A stretch of DNA of 64,000 bases from Triticum aestivum (GCF_018294505.1 NC_057795.1:233613035-233677034), one strand, 5' to 3'. Shown: positions 19,557 to 32,177, numbered from the stretch's first letter. Numbers and translations: made by a program. The notes: a model not told the origin generated them from the sequence alone.

Positions 19557-20980
19557 CACCCTCTCCACCCCACCCTCCTTCGAGCCACCGCTGTCCGCCA
19601 CCCCATCCACCACCGTCCTCCTCCAGCATGCCGGAGCTGATACCCTGACGCCGCCATCCATTACAAGAGATCGACCTCTCTCATCCACGCCTTCGGACCG
19701 GGATCCTGGCATCCCGTCCTCTCGCTTCATCCCCGCCGTCGTCCACCTTGCCGGCGCCGCTCCTACGACGGTCTCGTCCTCCACGCCCCGCCGCCACCGT
19801 CTACCCTCCTAGATATGCTTCCACACTTCCGACAGCCATCGCTACCGCAGCACCATCAAATTCTCAACAGATGCGTACACGGCACCACACCAGAGGAAGT
19901 ACTCTTTCATATCGGCTCAACTTATTTATCGCAGCAAGAAAATAGATCACCACTGCTTTACTCTGATTTCTTGTCTTGGTTGTGAAGTTGCCTTTGTCCG
20001 GTTTGCACCTTCAGATCCGCCATGGCACGCTCAACACTATACTCCCAATTCTTATGGTTTCCCCTTTTATATTCCACACTAGTTAAATCACAGTAGACTA
20101 AATTTCAAAATTGGGTCAGTCGATTTTTCAGAGCTTGCCGGAGTTCGCCGGTGTGATCCAATGGGCTCGGGTGGTTGTGGGGCCTCGCCGAACAAAGAAA
20201 ACTCGACGCGGGTGGGGGTGGGGGTGGCGAAGGAACACAGGCGATGGGGGCCGATGGTCCGACCGGCGGCCCGTGCGGTGTTCTGTATGGGAAGAATCAA
20301 AGACGAGGAATAAGAAGGGTTAGGAGACATAGGATCTTCATCCAACCACCTGAAATGGCCGAGAGACAGCTGGGAGTACTGCACAACCAACATTTTATTA
20401 TCCAAAATCTGCTTGCTCTTCTTTACCATGTTCCTCTTCTGTTCTTCTTTAATACGTACTCTCTCCGTTCCTAAATACAAGTCTTTGGATAGATTCCACC
20501 ATGGACTACATATGGAGAAAAATGAGTGAATCTACACTCTAAAATATATCTGGATACATCTGTATGTGATCCATAGTGGAAATCTCTACCAAGACTTATA
20601 TTTTGGAATGGAGGGAGTATGCTAGTAGTACAGTATGTTCCTTGTACTGAAGATGAGCAGGGACATTTGCAGTGTAGAGGTCTATACGGTCGGTTGTGAT
20701 GGACACTTTGAGCCTTTTTGATTCGTAGGATCTTGTAAACATAGGAATAGGATTTGTAGTTGCCTGCCCACTTGAATCCTATAAGAATAGCAAGGAAATG
20801 CGTGGAGTTGTGTCGCCTTTGAGAGTTATACCGATATTAACAGTACCGCACCTTGACTTGAAGAGAGCTGGTATCCGAAGCCTTTCTAGCCGTACCGGCA
20901 ATACTAGCACATATATTCCAGCAAGTTCCACTTTGTTGATTTTACTTTGATGCTTAAGGTTTTCCTGTTATATCTACACT
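19557..20980. other. Possible 5' region of the six-exon gene, with inserted repeats
   Basis: A CT/GC-rich stretch (19557-19830) resembles a plant 5' UTR or first exon. I could not find a first exon with matching phase. A GGGTCAGTCGA repeat end (20109-20123) and a Stowaway MITE (20459-20617) suggest a long first intron that has collected insertions. Confidence 0.3.
20459..20617. mobile_element. Stowaway-type MITE, complete
   Basis: It begins CTCTCTCCGTTCCTAAATA and ends TATTTTGGAATGGAGGGAG. TA dinucleotides flank both sides (20457-20458 and 20618-20619). The inner arms are inverted around AAAATATATCTGGATACATC. The family also has a worn copy at 4668-4830. Confidence 0.85.
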
Positions 20981-23739
20981 ATGATCTGTGTAGCTGCTTT
21001 GTGTCACACTAGCAGCAGTCCACTCTTGAAGCTAAACACTGCAATGACTTACAAAATTGGCACCAAGGCATTGAGTTCCATTCTGGATGCAATGAAACTC
21101 ATACGCTCCCCATCTGTTGACTCTTGTTCAGAATATGATCCTAATGACTATTCTAACCTCGAGGAGTCAAAGGCAGATGGCCTGTCCTGTTCACCCATCA
21201 AGGTGCCTGTTCTAATTTGGCAATGTTTTATTGATTGCTGGTATCTTGCATATGTTGTCTTGCATTTCTTCTACTTTGTTGCACCGCCATATGCTTAGTT
21301 TACTCATCATATATGTCGAGATGCCATGCCCATCCGTTATCAATAAATATTCCATCTGTCATCATACCATGTTTTTCTACTCAAATGATGTTCGTGTGCA
21401 TCAGGCATCAAAAAGGAAGAGGGTGATTGCCGAACCTGAAGGAGCACCAACAAAGTCCTTGAAAAACGTGGTGGTGCCGGAGAAATCAGACAACACCCCA
21501 CTTATATTGGCTGTACAACCAGTGACACAAAACGTAGGACCGACTCCAGCAAATTGTACCCATACTTCACTGGCCACACCACTAGCCCCACCACAAAGGA
21601 CCTGCACTCCAGCAAAAGGTATACCGATTTCATTTGCCATAGCACCAGCTGTACCACAGAAAAATCCCACTCCAACAAAAAGTACAGCAAGTCCACCAGT
21701 CGAAGACCTATCCCAACTGCAGAGACGGCCAATTCCTGCAGATTGAAACCCCATTGCATTTATTCCTAGTTTAAAAGACAATTCTTTCAATGTTGTTAGG
21801 GACTACGTGCATATATTCCCATCATGGGAAGATTATTGTGAAGACAAACACCATTTTCACATCTTCCTGTCCAACTTACGTGTAAGTGCTATTATTCATG
21901 GTTATTATTTTCCTGTTTTCTACTGATTGAACACATCAATGATTTACATTACATTGTTGTAACTAGGCGAGGGTCAATCTGGATAGTCATGACGAGCAAA
22001 GCTTGCTTGTGTTTTTCAAGGAAGCATTGCAGCAGTATCGGTGTTACCAGAGGAAATCAGACTTTGGTGGCAAATCTATAAACGAATTTCTGGTGAAGTC
22101 TCCTGTGCTAAATTTAGAAGACAAAGAATGGAAAAACCTTGTTATGCATTGGTCTCATTCCCAGGATGAGGTACTGTCTATGAAATCACATGACAATATG
22201 AAGTTGTACTTTTCCGCATGTGCCTTACGGATCTTGTTTGCAGGAAATCTGCTCGAAGAAGAATTCCGGTTTGAAAAGAACGACACGATATCGCAAATAT
22301 GCTGCCCGCTGCTTTGCTCTTGTTAGTACCTGTTGTCCTGTATCACTGTACTTGCATACATACCTGGTTCATTATGTGACAGCAGTATGCATGATAGCTT
22401 GCTTATCAATTGTTCGCTGCAAATTATCTGATCTGTATGAATGGTTACATTAGTGTAGAATATATCCAATGCCAATGTTTTTTTAGCTCTGCATTGTTCT
22501 TGTAAGTACATGCTGTCCTTTATTAGTGTACTTATAATGACAGGTAGTTGTTCATGTACCATCACTCTGCAGCTTATTTTCCTTTGCCCTCCATTTTCTA
22601 CACATCAGATCTATATTTACTCTTACCATAAGGTTGGTACTGAATAAGTTTAGCTGTGCATTGCTCTTGGCTGTACCTTTTGCCTTTATTGCTGCACTTA
22701 CATTATAGCTACTTGGTTATGTAGCATCACTCTTCATCTTATCTTAAATATTTTCCATTTTTTCGTATATTATCACATCTATATTGACTCTTAACAAAAT
22801 GTAGAATAAAGGCAATGCTTATGAAGAAGATTCTGTGGTAACCTTCTTGAATTGCCCCCCCCCCATCAGCATGGACAAGGCCTTTATAGAGCCTGTCTTC
22901 ACCAATAATGTAAGTTTGTCCATCTCAAGACTTCAAACTTTGTTGTATATATTTGGTTAGGCATGACTGCAACAGATGTTTATTTTTGGTGTTTGCATCA
23001 AATTGCATGTTTAAAGTTTATTATGTAGTTCATAAACAAAAGTTTGTCCTTCCTCAATTTAAGTTTTCAGTTGTACAACCAAGTTCCTTATTTATACCAT
23101 GTAAATTAAACTATACAGAGCAAGTGATCTTCTTTTGCACTGCATGTATGCTTCTGTTCTTCATCCGTAATCCAGTGGTGTGGTGAACCTACCCACTACA
23201 GCACAATGTCATATTCTGCAATGTCTTAATTATGAACAATGTCATATCATTCTACTACTCCCTCCGTCCGAAAATACTTGTCATCGAAATGGATGTATCT
23301 AGATGTATTTTTGTTCTAGACACATCCATTTTGATGACAAGTAATTTCGGACGGAGGGAGTATTATTTAAACCGTCTCTTTATTTGCCAATTTGAAATGG
23401 GATAAATTGACATCACACTAACCATTGATACTTATGAGTTCTTGATCTGTAATCCAGTGGTGTCGTGAAGCTGCCAACTCCTTCACAATGTCTTTTCCTG
23501 CCATGTCTTGACCTGAACAATACCATATTGTGTTAATGCAATTTTAAACTATGTCACTTTATTCGTCAGTAAGAAATGTGATGAATTGTCAGCAATGATA
23601 CTTTTATGTGCAAAACCTGTCATCTGTCTGTTTGTTTATCTTTCAGAGTGAGGAAGATTTAAGTGTTGAACAAGCGCAGTCTCATCATCTTGCTCAGCTG
23701 CTTGCGCTGCAGCTCCCCAGCAGGGCTAACCTTTCTTGA
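20981..23739 (+). CDS. Six-exon hypothetical gene, all introns phase 0, with one in-frame TGA
   Basis: Exons: 20981-21202, 21405-21881, 21967-22170, 22244-22321, 22805-22909 and 23647-23739. Every junction is GT-AG and every exon is a multiple of three (74, 159, 68, 26, 35 and 31 codons). The only break is TGA at 21744-21746 (codon 188 of 393). Exon 2 begins with ASKRKR (nuclear signal-like) and holds a Pro/Thr-rich part with about 2.5 repeats of a 20-odd residue unit (TPAxxTxxSxATPLAPPQ). After the TGA come HIFPSWEDYC, then EWKNLVMHWS and, in exon 4, TTRYRKYAARCFAL. The W-x2-LV-x2-W, then Asn/Arg-rich, then FA order faintly recalls PttA/En-Spm (Transposase_24) proteins, but I would not assign it. 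The last exon is Gln/Leu-rich (AQSHHLAQLLALQLP). The true first exon may lie further upstream. The gene is either truncated or recently inactivated. Confidence 0.6.
23258..23360. mobile_element. Stowaway-type MITE, nearly perfect hairpin, intronic
   Basis: CTCCCTCCGTCCGAAAATAC at the left is inverted as TAATTTCGGACGGAGGGAG at the right, with TA on both sides (23256-23257, 23361-23362). It lies in the last intron of the six-exon gene. Confidence 0.9.
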
Positions 23740-23945
23740 ACTCTATTGAAGTGTTGTCGGTTTTGTATATTATTTTGTCGGCGTGTTTATTTGCACTGAT
23801 GGCGATCTTTGATGCCCAGTGTATGTAATCTGCTGTCTGCTTGTGCTTTATTATCATAGTGGTGAACTTTGATGCCCAGTGGATGTAATATGATGTAATT
23901 TCTTTATTGTGTAGTCTAGGTTTTTTCTTATTCACGATGTTGCAG
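23740..23945. other. 3' region of the six-exon gene
   Basis: T-rich sequence with an imperfect direct repeat: GATGCCCAGTGTATGTAATCTG near 23811 and GATGCCCAGTGGATGTAATATG near 23871. Probably 3' UTR and downstream region. Confidence 0.35.
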
Positions 23946-24363
23946 TTATTTTACTATATATTTATCCTGTCTTCACAGTAAACTGGCCAAACCGTAAAAT
24001 TACGGTACATAATCGGGCCGTCATGCAATCACGATGTAGGTTGGGCCTGAAACATGCCGAACAGCTAACGGGTCGGCAGCAACCTGAAATGAACCCCGGC
24101 CCATGATTGTGCGAATCAAATCACGGGCTTTTAACAGGACAAAATTGTCTCGGTCCTTGTTTGGCCCAATCAGATATCGGCTACGAGCAGGCCGGATGCA
24201 AACCGGGCCGTAGTTAGGCCCAACTATATGACGGGCATTTAACAGGCCGAAATTAATATAGGGCCGAAATGTTAAATGGGTCCTTAAGAGGCCAAAACTA
24301 ATGTCAGGCCGAATTACTAAGTGGGCCTCTAGCAGGTGGGCCCAAAAGCATAGTGTCCAGTTG

Positions 24364-24574
24364 ACGGGCCGAATCTGATATGGGCCATAATTGAGCCCAT
24401 AGCCTCTTAAAGGGCCGTACCTGATCTGGGCCGTAATTTGGCCCAGAACATGGTAGGCTTTTATCGGGCCGGATCTCATATGGGCAACTATTAGGCCCGG
24501 AATGTGGCAGGCCATTAATGGACCAGATCAAATATGGGCCGGCATTTGGCCCAAAACATGGCAGCCAGTTAATG
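24364..24574. repeat. Tandem array of about 53-bp units in the CACTA element
   Basis: Four units start near 24364, 24413, 24466 and 24521. Each follows the order CGGGCCGxATCTGATATGGG, then CC, then a short spacer and TTTGGCCCAxAACATGG. More diverged relatives continue left to about 24000. Confidence 0.7.
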
Positions 24575-24600
24575 GGTCGGCCTACTAGGGTCCTCATATT

Positions 24601-24899
24601 CTTGTGGGCCTACAGCTGGGCCGACTCGTTAATGTCGGCGAAATCTCGTGGGCCTTTAGCCAGGCCGGCCCATTATGATCCGCAAGAATCTTGTGGGCCT
24701 TTACCTAGGCCGACCCATTATGGCACACAAAAATCTTGTGGGCCTTTACCTGGGCCGGCCCATTATGGCCCGCAAAATCTTGTGGGCCGTTAGCTGGGCC
24801 AGCCCATTATGGTCCGCAAAATCTCATGGACCTTTAGCTGGGCCGGCCCATTATGGTCTGCAAAATCTTGTTGGCCTTTAGTTGGGCCGGCCCATTTAA
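24601..24899. repeat. Tandem array of seven 44-45 bp units
   Basis: Each unit follows CTTGTGGGCCTTTAGCTGGG, then CCGGCCCATTATGGTCCGCA, then AAAT. Variation is mostly single substitutions. GGCCCA/TGGGCC motifs occur about twice per unit. Confidence 0.85.
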
Positions 24900-25267
24900 A
24901 CTTGGTGGGCCGGTCCACGTGTCAACATATCATAGGCGCGTCTCGCCCATTGGATGAGTGACACCTGTGCCAGCGCGGACCTGACACGTGTCTCCTCCAG
25001 CCAATGATGATGTTACATGTGGAAAATCCCCATTGGTCGGGGCTGTTAACGGGTTATCGGATCCAAAACCCGACCTGATAGCTTAACGGCGTTCCGTTAC
25101 GATACATGCCACGTGTCGGTCACCCTTGACGAAAGCACTTCTGTGACGCTCGATTTATCGTCATGGAAGTGGACACTTTCGTGATGATAAGTTTGGTAAT
25201 GTCATGGAACACTTCTACGACAACACATGTATGACTATCTTGATTCTGTCATAAATTTGTCATGGAT

Positions 25268-26183
25268 TGATGAGGACATCAATACCATTGTTACACCCAC
25301 AGCCCCTGCTGCTATACATACTGGACCAATTACGAGAGCTTGCGCACGCCAACTAAATTACCAGGTACTTTTGTTTCTTGGTAATGATTCTAATGTTCAT
25401 GAGAATATGATGCTGCCTAAATTGGATACATTTGTTTTGCTTACAAATGAAGGGCCTAGCTTGGAGAAGGATGAACATTGGAGCAAGAGCAAGCGTGGAG
25501 ATGATGGCATGCGCAAGGGGAACAAGAACGGAGTTACAAGTGATGATTTCAGGACTTTGAAGCCACCAAATGGGTGCATGAAGCCTTGGGCGAAATATAC
25601 AAGATGCCACTTCATAAATTTCGTCTAGAGGCTATTCTAGGTGCTGCGTCACCTTATTATTGGGCCATGCCCATGTAATTTCGAAATACATAAGTATAGG
25701 CTATTTTTAGAGTCCGTATGTGTGGGGAAACAAGAGATAGGGTTGATTTTGGACCCCTCCACCAAGGGTCACGAAATTCCCCCCCTCTTCCTCCATATAT
25801 ACAGCCCTTAGGGCACCGTTTAGACTTTGGGTTTTGTTTAGATTAAAGTTTGCCATAGCTGCAACTTCGCGTACTTCGTTTGTGTTCAACAACTAGACAA
25901 AGGCGTCATAGAACCCCACCTTGATCAATAAAGCTTTCATCTTATATTTGCAATATCCAGATTGCAATCTCAGTTTATTGCTTGTTCTTCGTTTGCTCGC
26001 AGGAAACAGACCCTCGTGGTCAGGTTGATCGTGCTCCGTCGTGGTCAATAACCTCTCGGAGTTGGTTTAGCAATTGCTAAGGCGCGACGTCCTCGCACGT
26101 TCGTAGTCGGATCGTCAAAGTCGACTTCCACCAAAGCGAAATCCATCATCTCATCGAAAGACGGGACACCTTTGCCTCTATCA
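25268..26183 (+). repeat. 5' LTR of element E (916 bp)
   Basis: It starts TGATGAGGACATC and ends GCCTCTATCA. A TATA-like CCATATATACAG lies near 25791 and an AATAAA near 25927. It carries an open frame (about 25271-25628) continuous in sense with the C-terminal pol frame seen at the 3' LTR. Confidence 0.93.
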
Positions 26184-26184
26184 A

Positions 26185-26200
26185 GTGGTGTCAGATTTCC
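26185..26200 (+). other. Primer-binding site of element E
   Basis: GTGGTGTCAGATTTCC lies one base after the 5' LTR. It resembles the TGGTATCAGA initiator-Met tRNA site, with changes. Confidence 0.55.
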
Positions 26201-27365
26201 AGATTGCTTGGTGAGATTTTACAGTTTTTCGTAGTTTAGATCGAGTCTGTTCTTCATACCTATAGTCCACAAAAAAGCCACAAAAAAAATTAGGGTTAGT
26301 TCATCCTATCCGAACCAGTCTGAGCCTTTGCATAATCTTTTCTGTATTTGCGTTGTTGAATTTGCGGTTGCATCTTCGTGTCTAGTTGCTGGTCTTAGAG
26401 TCTAGTCTTTTGGAGTTTCGAGTTCTGGTCATAAGTTGTCACGCCGCTGCCGCACCATCATCATCGCCCCTGCCATCTACCACCACCGCTTATCCGCCAC
26501 CGCTTCAAATCCGTATCCATATACCACCACCGCTGCCATATATCACCACCGCTACCATCTACCACCATATATCCACCACCAATCCGAGTTCCTTGCGTAT
26601 TGGGTTTGTTCTCAGGATCCATCTAGTTTCCGATTCGTGTTTCCTTGTCGGAGTAGGTTTCGGAAAAAAACGCCCTCCGTTTAGGCCCAAAATTTTCCAA
26701 AAACGCACTTGACAAAAAAATTCTGGCTATCCTATTTTTAGGTGTTTCTAAGCGTATTGAGACAGTCGCCATTATAGAAAGTTTTTTTGACCCGTTTCCA
26801 GTTTTTGGGTCCAGGCAGTCGAAAAAAAAATTTGGTTGAAAAAATTTCGTGCCCATCCTGTCAGTTTGACCTGGGAAGAGTTTTTAGACACTTGCCATTA
26901 TAGTGATTTTTCGCAAAAAAAAACAGCGCAAAAAAACAGTGCAAAAAAAGGAGCGAAAAAAAAATCCAGAGTGTGCTTTTCCCTTGTTTACGTGCAGCGC
27001 CGTGATTTTGTTAGTGTTCTAGGCTCGCATCTCTAGCACGGTCTAGCCTAGGACCAGCACAGTACCGTCGTTGAGCGTTTATTCAACTTTGCATCTCTGA
27101 ATTGATTATTGCTGACCTTTTTTTTGCTACCATATTATAAGCCTTCCCAGCTCAACATACATCTACGTCGTGCATTTGACACTCCCTGGTAATCGCTATA
27201 TCCAAGCTTTGAGTGTTTTGACTACAACGGTTGCCGATCACCACCTGCTGCTTGGTAAGAACTGGTAAGAATTTGAGATTTGCTTGACGGGTTTGTGATA
27301 CACCACCACCACTTCTTAGTAGTCTGTAGGATCATATTCTTGTGTGTTTCTATTTGCTGCTAACC
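26201..27365 (+). other. 5' untranslated leader of element E
   Basis: CACCAC-rich stretch at 26440-26590 and A-rich stretch at 26640-26960. No credible gene. Confidence 0.6.
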
Positions 27366-29264
27366 ATGGTAGGATCACAAGCCGACGAGACTGATTGGGA
27401 GAACCTGACGAACAAACAGCTACATGATAAATTTCAGCAAATGATGAGTGGATAGGTGCAAGATGTGCTAAACAGATTTGACGAGGCCATGGAGAAGATA
27501 GATGGCATTGAGAAGATGTTCGAAACAAAGCTTGATAGCAAGTTTAATGAATTGCTCGCGCGTTTTCCACAACCACCGCCGGCTGCATCTATCGCATCTC
27601 TGCAACAACAACAACAACGCATCCTTCCGAATAAGTATGGACGAGCGAAGCGTGTTCCTATTGAGGATGGCCAAACTTTTGGTGCTGCTGTTCATGTTGT
27701 TGATGCTTCTTTGGCTCCTGCTACTACTTCTGCTGGTACCCAGGAGGATGCTGAGTATGTGGGCGATTATGAGGATGAGGTTGATCAAAATCAGAACTAC
27801 GTGCAGCCACCAGCACCACCACCAGCAGGTCGACCTCAGGTATATATTCGTAATGGTAGGCCAGCACCACCACCTCAGGTACGAGATGATGTCCATATTC
27901 CTAAACTGAAATTGAATATTCCACCATTTGAGGGTAGATATGTTCCTGATATATATCTTACTTGGGAGTTAGAAACTGAACAACGTTTTACATGTTTACA
28001 ATATCCCGAGGAGAGACAGGTTGTTGCTGCTGTTTGTGCTTTCACTAGTTTTGCATGTGTATGGTGGTCTGAACATTGTAGATTATATCCAATTCCCGCT
28101 ACTTGGGCTGCTTTGAAAACTGCTATGCGTACTCGTTGGGTTCCACCATATTATCAACGTGAATTGCTTCAAAAATTGCAGCGTTTAAGACAAGGAAAAA
28201 ATTCTGTAGAAGAATATTATCAGGAATTACAAACTGGCATGATAAGATGTGGTATTGTTGAGGAGAATGAAGCTATGCTTGCACGTTTTACGGGTGGATT
28301 AAATAGAGAGATTCAGACCATTCTAGAGTATAAGGAGTATACTAATATCACTCATTTATTCCATGTTGCTTGTAAAGCTGAACGTGAAGTGCAGGATCGA
28401 CAAGCAATGGCGCGCACTAACTTTTCTGCAGGTCGACCTTCCTCATGGACACCGCGTGCATCTTCTACTTCCGCTACACCAGCACCTCCATCAGGTGCCA
28501 CCTCCAGCCGTGATACAAGAAAGCAGGCACAACCACCACTATCTGCCAAGAGCACACCTGCCGGACCTACACAGAGTTCTTCTTCTTCCATGGCATCAAC
28601 AGGGCACACAAGTGATATTATTTGTCGTCGTTGTAAGGGAAGAGGTCATTATGCGAGAGAATGCAAATCACAGCGTGTGATGATTGCTACCGAGGATGGT
28701 GGGTATGAATCCGCTAGTGACTATGATGAGGAGACTTTGGCTCTTATTACACGTGAAGAACATGGTGGAGATGATTCTGATCATGAGACGCAATACATGG
28801 CTCCTGAAGACACTGACAGGTATGAATGTTTAGTGGCTCAACGTGTTTTCAGTGTGCAGGTCACACAAGCTGAGCAAAATCAGAGGCACAATTTGTTTCA
28901 TACCAAGGGAGTTGTGAAGGAACGTTCTGTGCGCGTCATCATAGATGGAGGGAGCTGCAACAACTTGGCTAGCATGGAGATGGTGGAGAAGCTTTCTCTC
29001 ACCACAAGACCACATCCACATCCTTACTACATCCAATGGTTCAACAACAACGGCAAGTTTAAGGTAACACGTACTGTTCGTGTGCATTTTAGTATCTCTA
29101 CATATGCTGATTGTGTTGATTGTGATGTGGTACCTATGCAAGCATGTTCCTTATTACTTGGTAGACCATGGCAATTTGATAAAAATTCTGTACACCATGG
29201 TAGAAACAATCAGTATACTCTTGCTCATAAGGATAAAAATATTACTTTGCTTCCTGACTCCTGA
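27366..29264 (+). pseudogene. gag-protease of element E
   Basis: The likely ATG is at 27366 (MVGSQADETDW). A TAG at 27453-27455 (codon 30) interrupts it, after which the frame is open to TGA at 29262-29264. A Retrotrans_gag domain (around YLTWELETEQRF to NITHLFHVACKAE) is followed by a Ser/Pro/Thr-rich linker and a CCHC zinc knuckle, CRRCKGRGHYAREC, near residue 420. The aspartic protease active site reads VIIDGGSCNNLAS near residue 527, and LLLGRPWQFD follows. The last codons leave the frame used by the RT, so a small indel near 29255 separates gag-protease from the rest of pol. The product would form the particle core and process the polyprotein. Confidence 0.88.
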
Positions 29265-32148
29265 TTCCATTTTGAAAGATGATATTAATAGAGCTAATAA
29301 AGCAAAACAGGAGAAGAATAAGAGTGAAAATCAGATTGTGGCAAAAGAATTTGAGCAACAAATGAACCCTAATAATAAACCATCTAGTGTTGGTTCTGAA
29401 ATTAAATTGAAAAGTGCATGTTTATTTGCCACCAAATCTGATATTGATGAGCTAGATTTCAGATCTGTTTGCTATGCTTTTGTGTGCAAAGATGCATTAT
29501 TTTCATTCGAGGACGTGCCTTCCTCTTTGCCCCCTGCTGTCACTAACATTTTGCAGGAGTTTGCCGACGTCTTTCCACAGGACGTGCCACCGGGATTACC
29601 ACCTATTCGAGGGATTGATCATCAAATTACCTTAATTCCCGGTGCATCGCTACCCAACCGTGCACCATACCGTACCAATCCAGAGGAGACGAAGGAGATT
29701 ATGCGTCAAGTATAGGAGCTGCTCGACAAAGGTTATATACGCGAATCTCTTAGTCCTTGTGCTGTTCCTATTATACTAGTGCCTAAAAAGGATGGTACGT
29801 CACATATGTGTGTTGATTGTAGAGGCATTAATAATATTACTATTCGTTATCGTCATCCTATTCCTAGGCTAGATGATATGCTTGATGAATTGAGTGGCTC
29901 TACAATATTCTCCAAAGTTGGTTTGCGTAGTGGATACCATCAAATTCGTATGAAATTGGGTAATGAATGGAAAACAACATTTAAAACTAAGTTTGGTTTA
30001 TATGAGTGGTTAGTCATGCCTTTTGGGTTAACTAATGCGCCTAGTACTTTCATGAGACTAATGAACGAAGTTTTACGTGCTTTCATTGGATGATTTGTGG
30101 TAGTCTATTTTGATGATATACTGATTTATAGCAAATCTTTGGAAGAACATTTGGAACATTTACATGCTGTTTTTATTGCTCTACGTGATGCACGTTTGTT
30201 TGGTAACCTTGGGAAGTGCACATTTTGCACCGACCGAGTATCTTTTCTTGGCTATGTTGTTACTCCACAGGGAATTGAAGTTGACAAAGCCAAGATTGAA
30301 GGTATTGAGAGTTGGCCGCAGCCCAAAACGGTCACACAAGTGAGGAGTTTTCTTGGCCTCGCTGGATTCTATAGGCGTTTTGTGAGAGATTTCAGCACCA
30401 TTGTTGCACCTCTCAACGAGCTTACAAAGAAGGATGTGCCTTTTGTTTGGGGTACCGCACAGGAAGAAGCCTTCACGGTATTGAAAGATAAGTTGACACA
30501 TGCTCCTTTACTCCAACTTCCTGATTTTAATAAGACTTTTGAGCTTGAATGTGATGCTAGTGGAATTGGATTAGGAGGTGTGTTATTACAAGATGGCAAA
30601 CCTGTTGCATACTTTTCTGAAAAATTGAGTGGGCCTAGTCTGAATTATTCTACTTATGATAAAGAATTACATGCTCTTGTTCGGACTTTAGAAACATGGC
30701 AACATAATTTATGGCCCAAAGAATTTGTTATACATTCTGATCATGAATCTTTGAAACATATTAAAAGTCAAGCTAAACTGAATCGTAGACATGCTAAATG
30801 GGTTGAATTCATTGAGACTTTCCCTTATGTCATTAAACACAAGAAGGGTAAAGAAAATGTTATTGCTGATGCATTGTCTCGTCGCTATACTATGCTTTCA
30901 CAACTTGACTTCAAAATATTTGGTTTGGAGACCATCAAACATCAATATGTGCATGATGCTGATTTTAAAGATGTATTGCAGAATTGTAAAGAAGGAAGAA
31001 CATGGAACAAGTTCGTCGTTAATGATGGATTTGTGTTCCGTGCTAACAAGCTATGCATTCCAGCTAGCTCCGTTCGTCTTTTGTTGTTGCAGGAGGCGCA
31101 TGGAGGAGGACTAATGGGGCACTTTGGCGTGAAGAAGACGGAGGACGTACTTGCTACACATTTCTTTTGGCCAAAGATGAGATGGGATGTTGAGCGTTTT
31201 ATTGCTCGCTGCACTACATGTCAAAAAGCTAAGTCACGACTCAATCCTCACGGTTTATATATGCCTTTGCATGTACCTAGTGTTCCTTGGGAGGATATAT
31301 CTATGGACTTTGTTTTAGGTTTACCTAGAACAAAGAAGGGGAGGGCTAGCATATTTGTTGTCGTGGATAGATTCTCAAAAATGGCACACTTTATACCATG
31401 TCATAAAAGCGATGATGCTGTTAATGTTGTTGATTTGTTACTTTGTGAAATTATTCGCCTGCATGGTGTGCCAAATACTATTGTTTCAGATCGTGATACT
31501 AAATTTCTTAGCCACTTTTGGAGATGTTTATGGGCTAAGTTGGGGACTAAAATGCTTTTTAGTACTACTTGTCACCCCCAAACTGATGGACAAACTGAAG
31601 TAGTCAATAGAACATTGTCTACTATGCTTAGGGCTGTTTTGAAGAATAATAAGAAAATGTGGGAGGAATGCTTGCCTCATATTGAATTTGCTTATAATAG
31701 TTCATTGCATTCTACTACTAAGATGTGCCCTTTTGAAGTTGTGTATGGTTTCCTACCTCGTGCACCTATTGATTTGTTGCCTCTTCCATCTTCGGAGAAG
31801 GTTAATTTTGATGCTAAAGAACGTGCTGAATTGATTTTAAAAATGCATGAGTTAACTAAGGAAAACATTGAGCGTATGAATGCTAAATATAAACTTGCTG
31901 GAGATAAGGGTAGAAAACATGTTGTGTTTGCACCATGAGATCTTCTTTGGTTACATTTGCGTAAGGATAGATTTCCTGATTTGCGCAAATCAAAGCTAAT
32001 GCCACGTGCTGCTGGTCCCTTTAAGGTGTTGGAGAAAGTAAATGATAATGCATATAAACTTGAGCTGCCTGCAGATTTTGGGGTTAGTCCCACTTTTAAC
32101 ATTGCAGATTTGAAGCCTTATTTGGGTGAGGAAGATGAACTTCCGTAG
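29265..32148 (+). pseudogene. RT, RNase H and integrase (pol) of element E
   Basis: One frame runs from the gag-protease break to TAG at 32146-32148, with stops at 29713-29715, 30091-30093 and 31936-31938. Reverse transcriptase: [27 protein letters not shown] and the catalytic YFDDIL, with the middle stop just before YFDD. RNase [17 protein letters not shown] and [10 protein letters not shown]. Integrase: zinc region with CTTCQKAKS, catalytic core with [19 protein letters not shown] and [14 protein letters not shown]. The third stop falls in the C-terminal integrase domain. The frame continues past the TAG across the junction into the 3' LTR. Not functional as it stands. Confidence 0.92.
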
Positions 32149-32162
32149 AGGACGACTTCATT

Positions 32163-32177
32163 TCAAGAAGGGGAGGA
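32163..32177 (+). other. Polypurine tract of element E
   Basis: AAGAAGGGGAGGA lies immediately before the TG of the 3' LTR. Confidence 0.7.

Noticed and set aside
21615..21745. An extra intron removing the TGA of the six-exon gene
   Set aside because: A donor-like AAAG|GTATAC and an acceptor-like CTGCAG exist, but joining them shifts into a frame with an early stop. No phase-compatible pair was found.
24000..24900. A CRISPR-like array of spaced repeats
   Set aside because: Plant DNA; units are contiguous tandem repeats without unique spacers and lie in a CACTA element.
25227..25628. A stand-alone 133-codon gene at the left LTR of element E
   Set aside because: Its first codons lie in the CACTA flank and the rest is the LTR part of the pol-tail frame, so it is not an independent gene.
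27468..27909. Alternative frames of 135-142 codons on both strands inside gag of element E
   Set aside because: Shadows of the gag frame, rich in Leu/Trp from CAA/CAC repeats.
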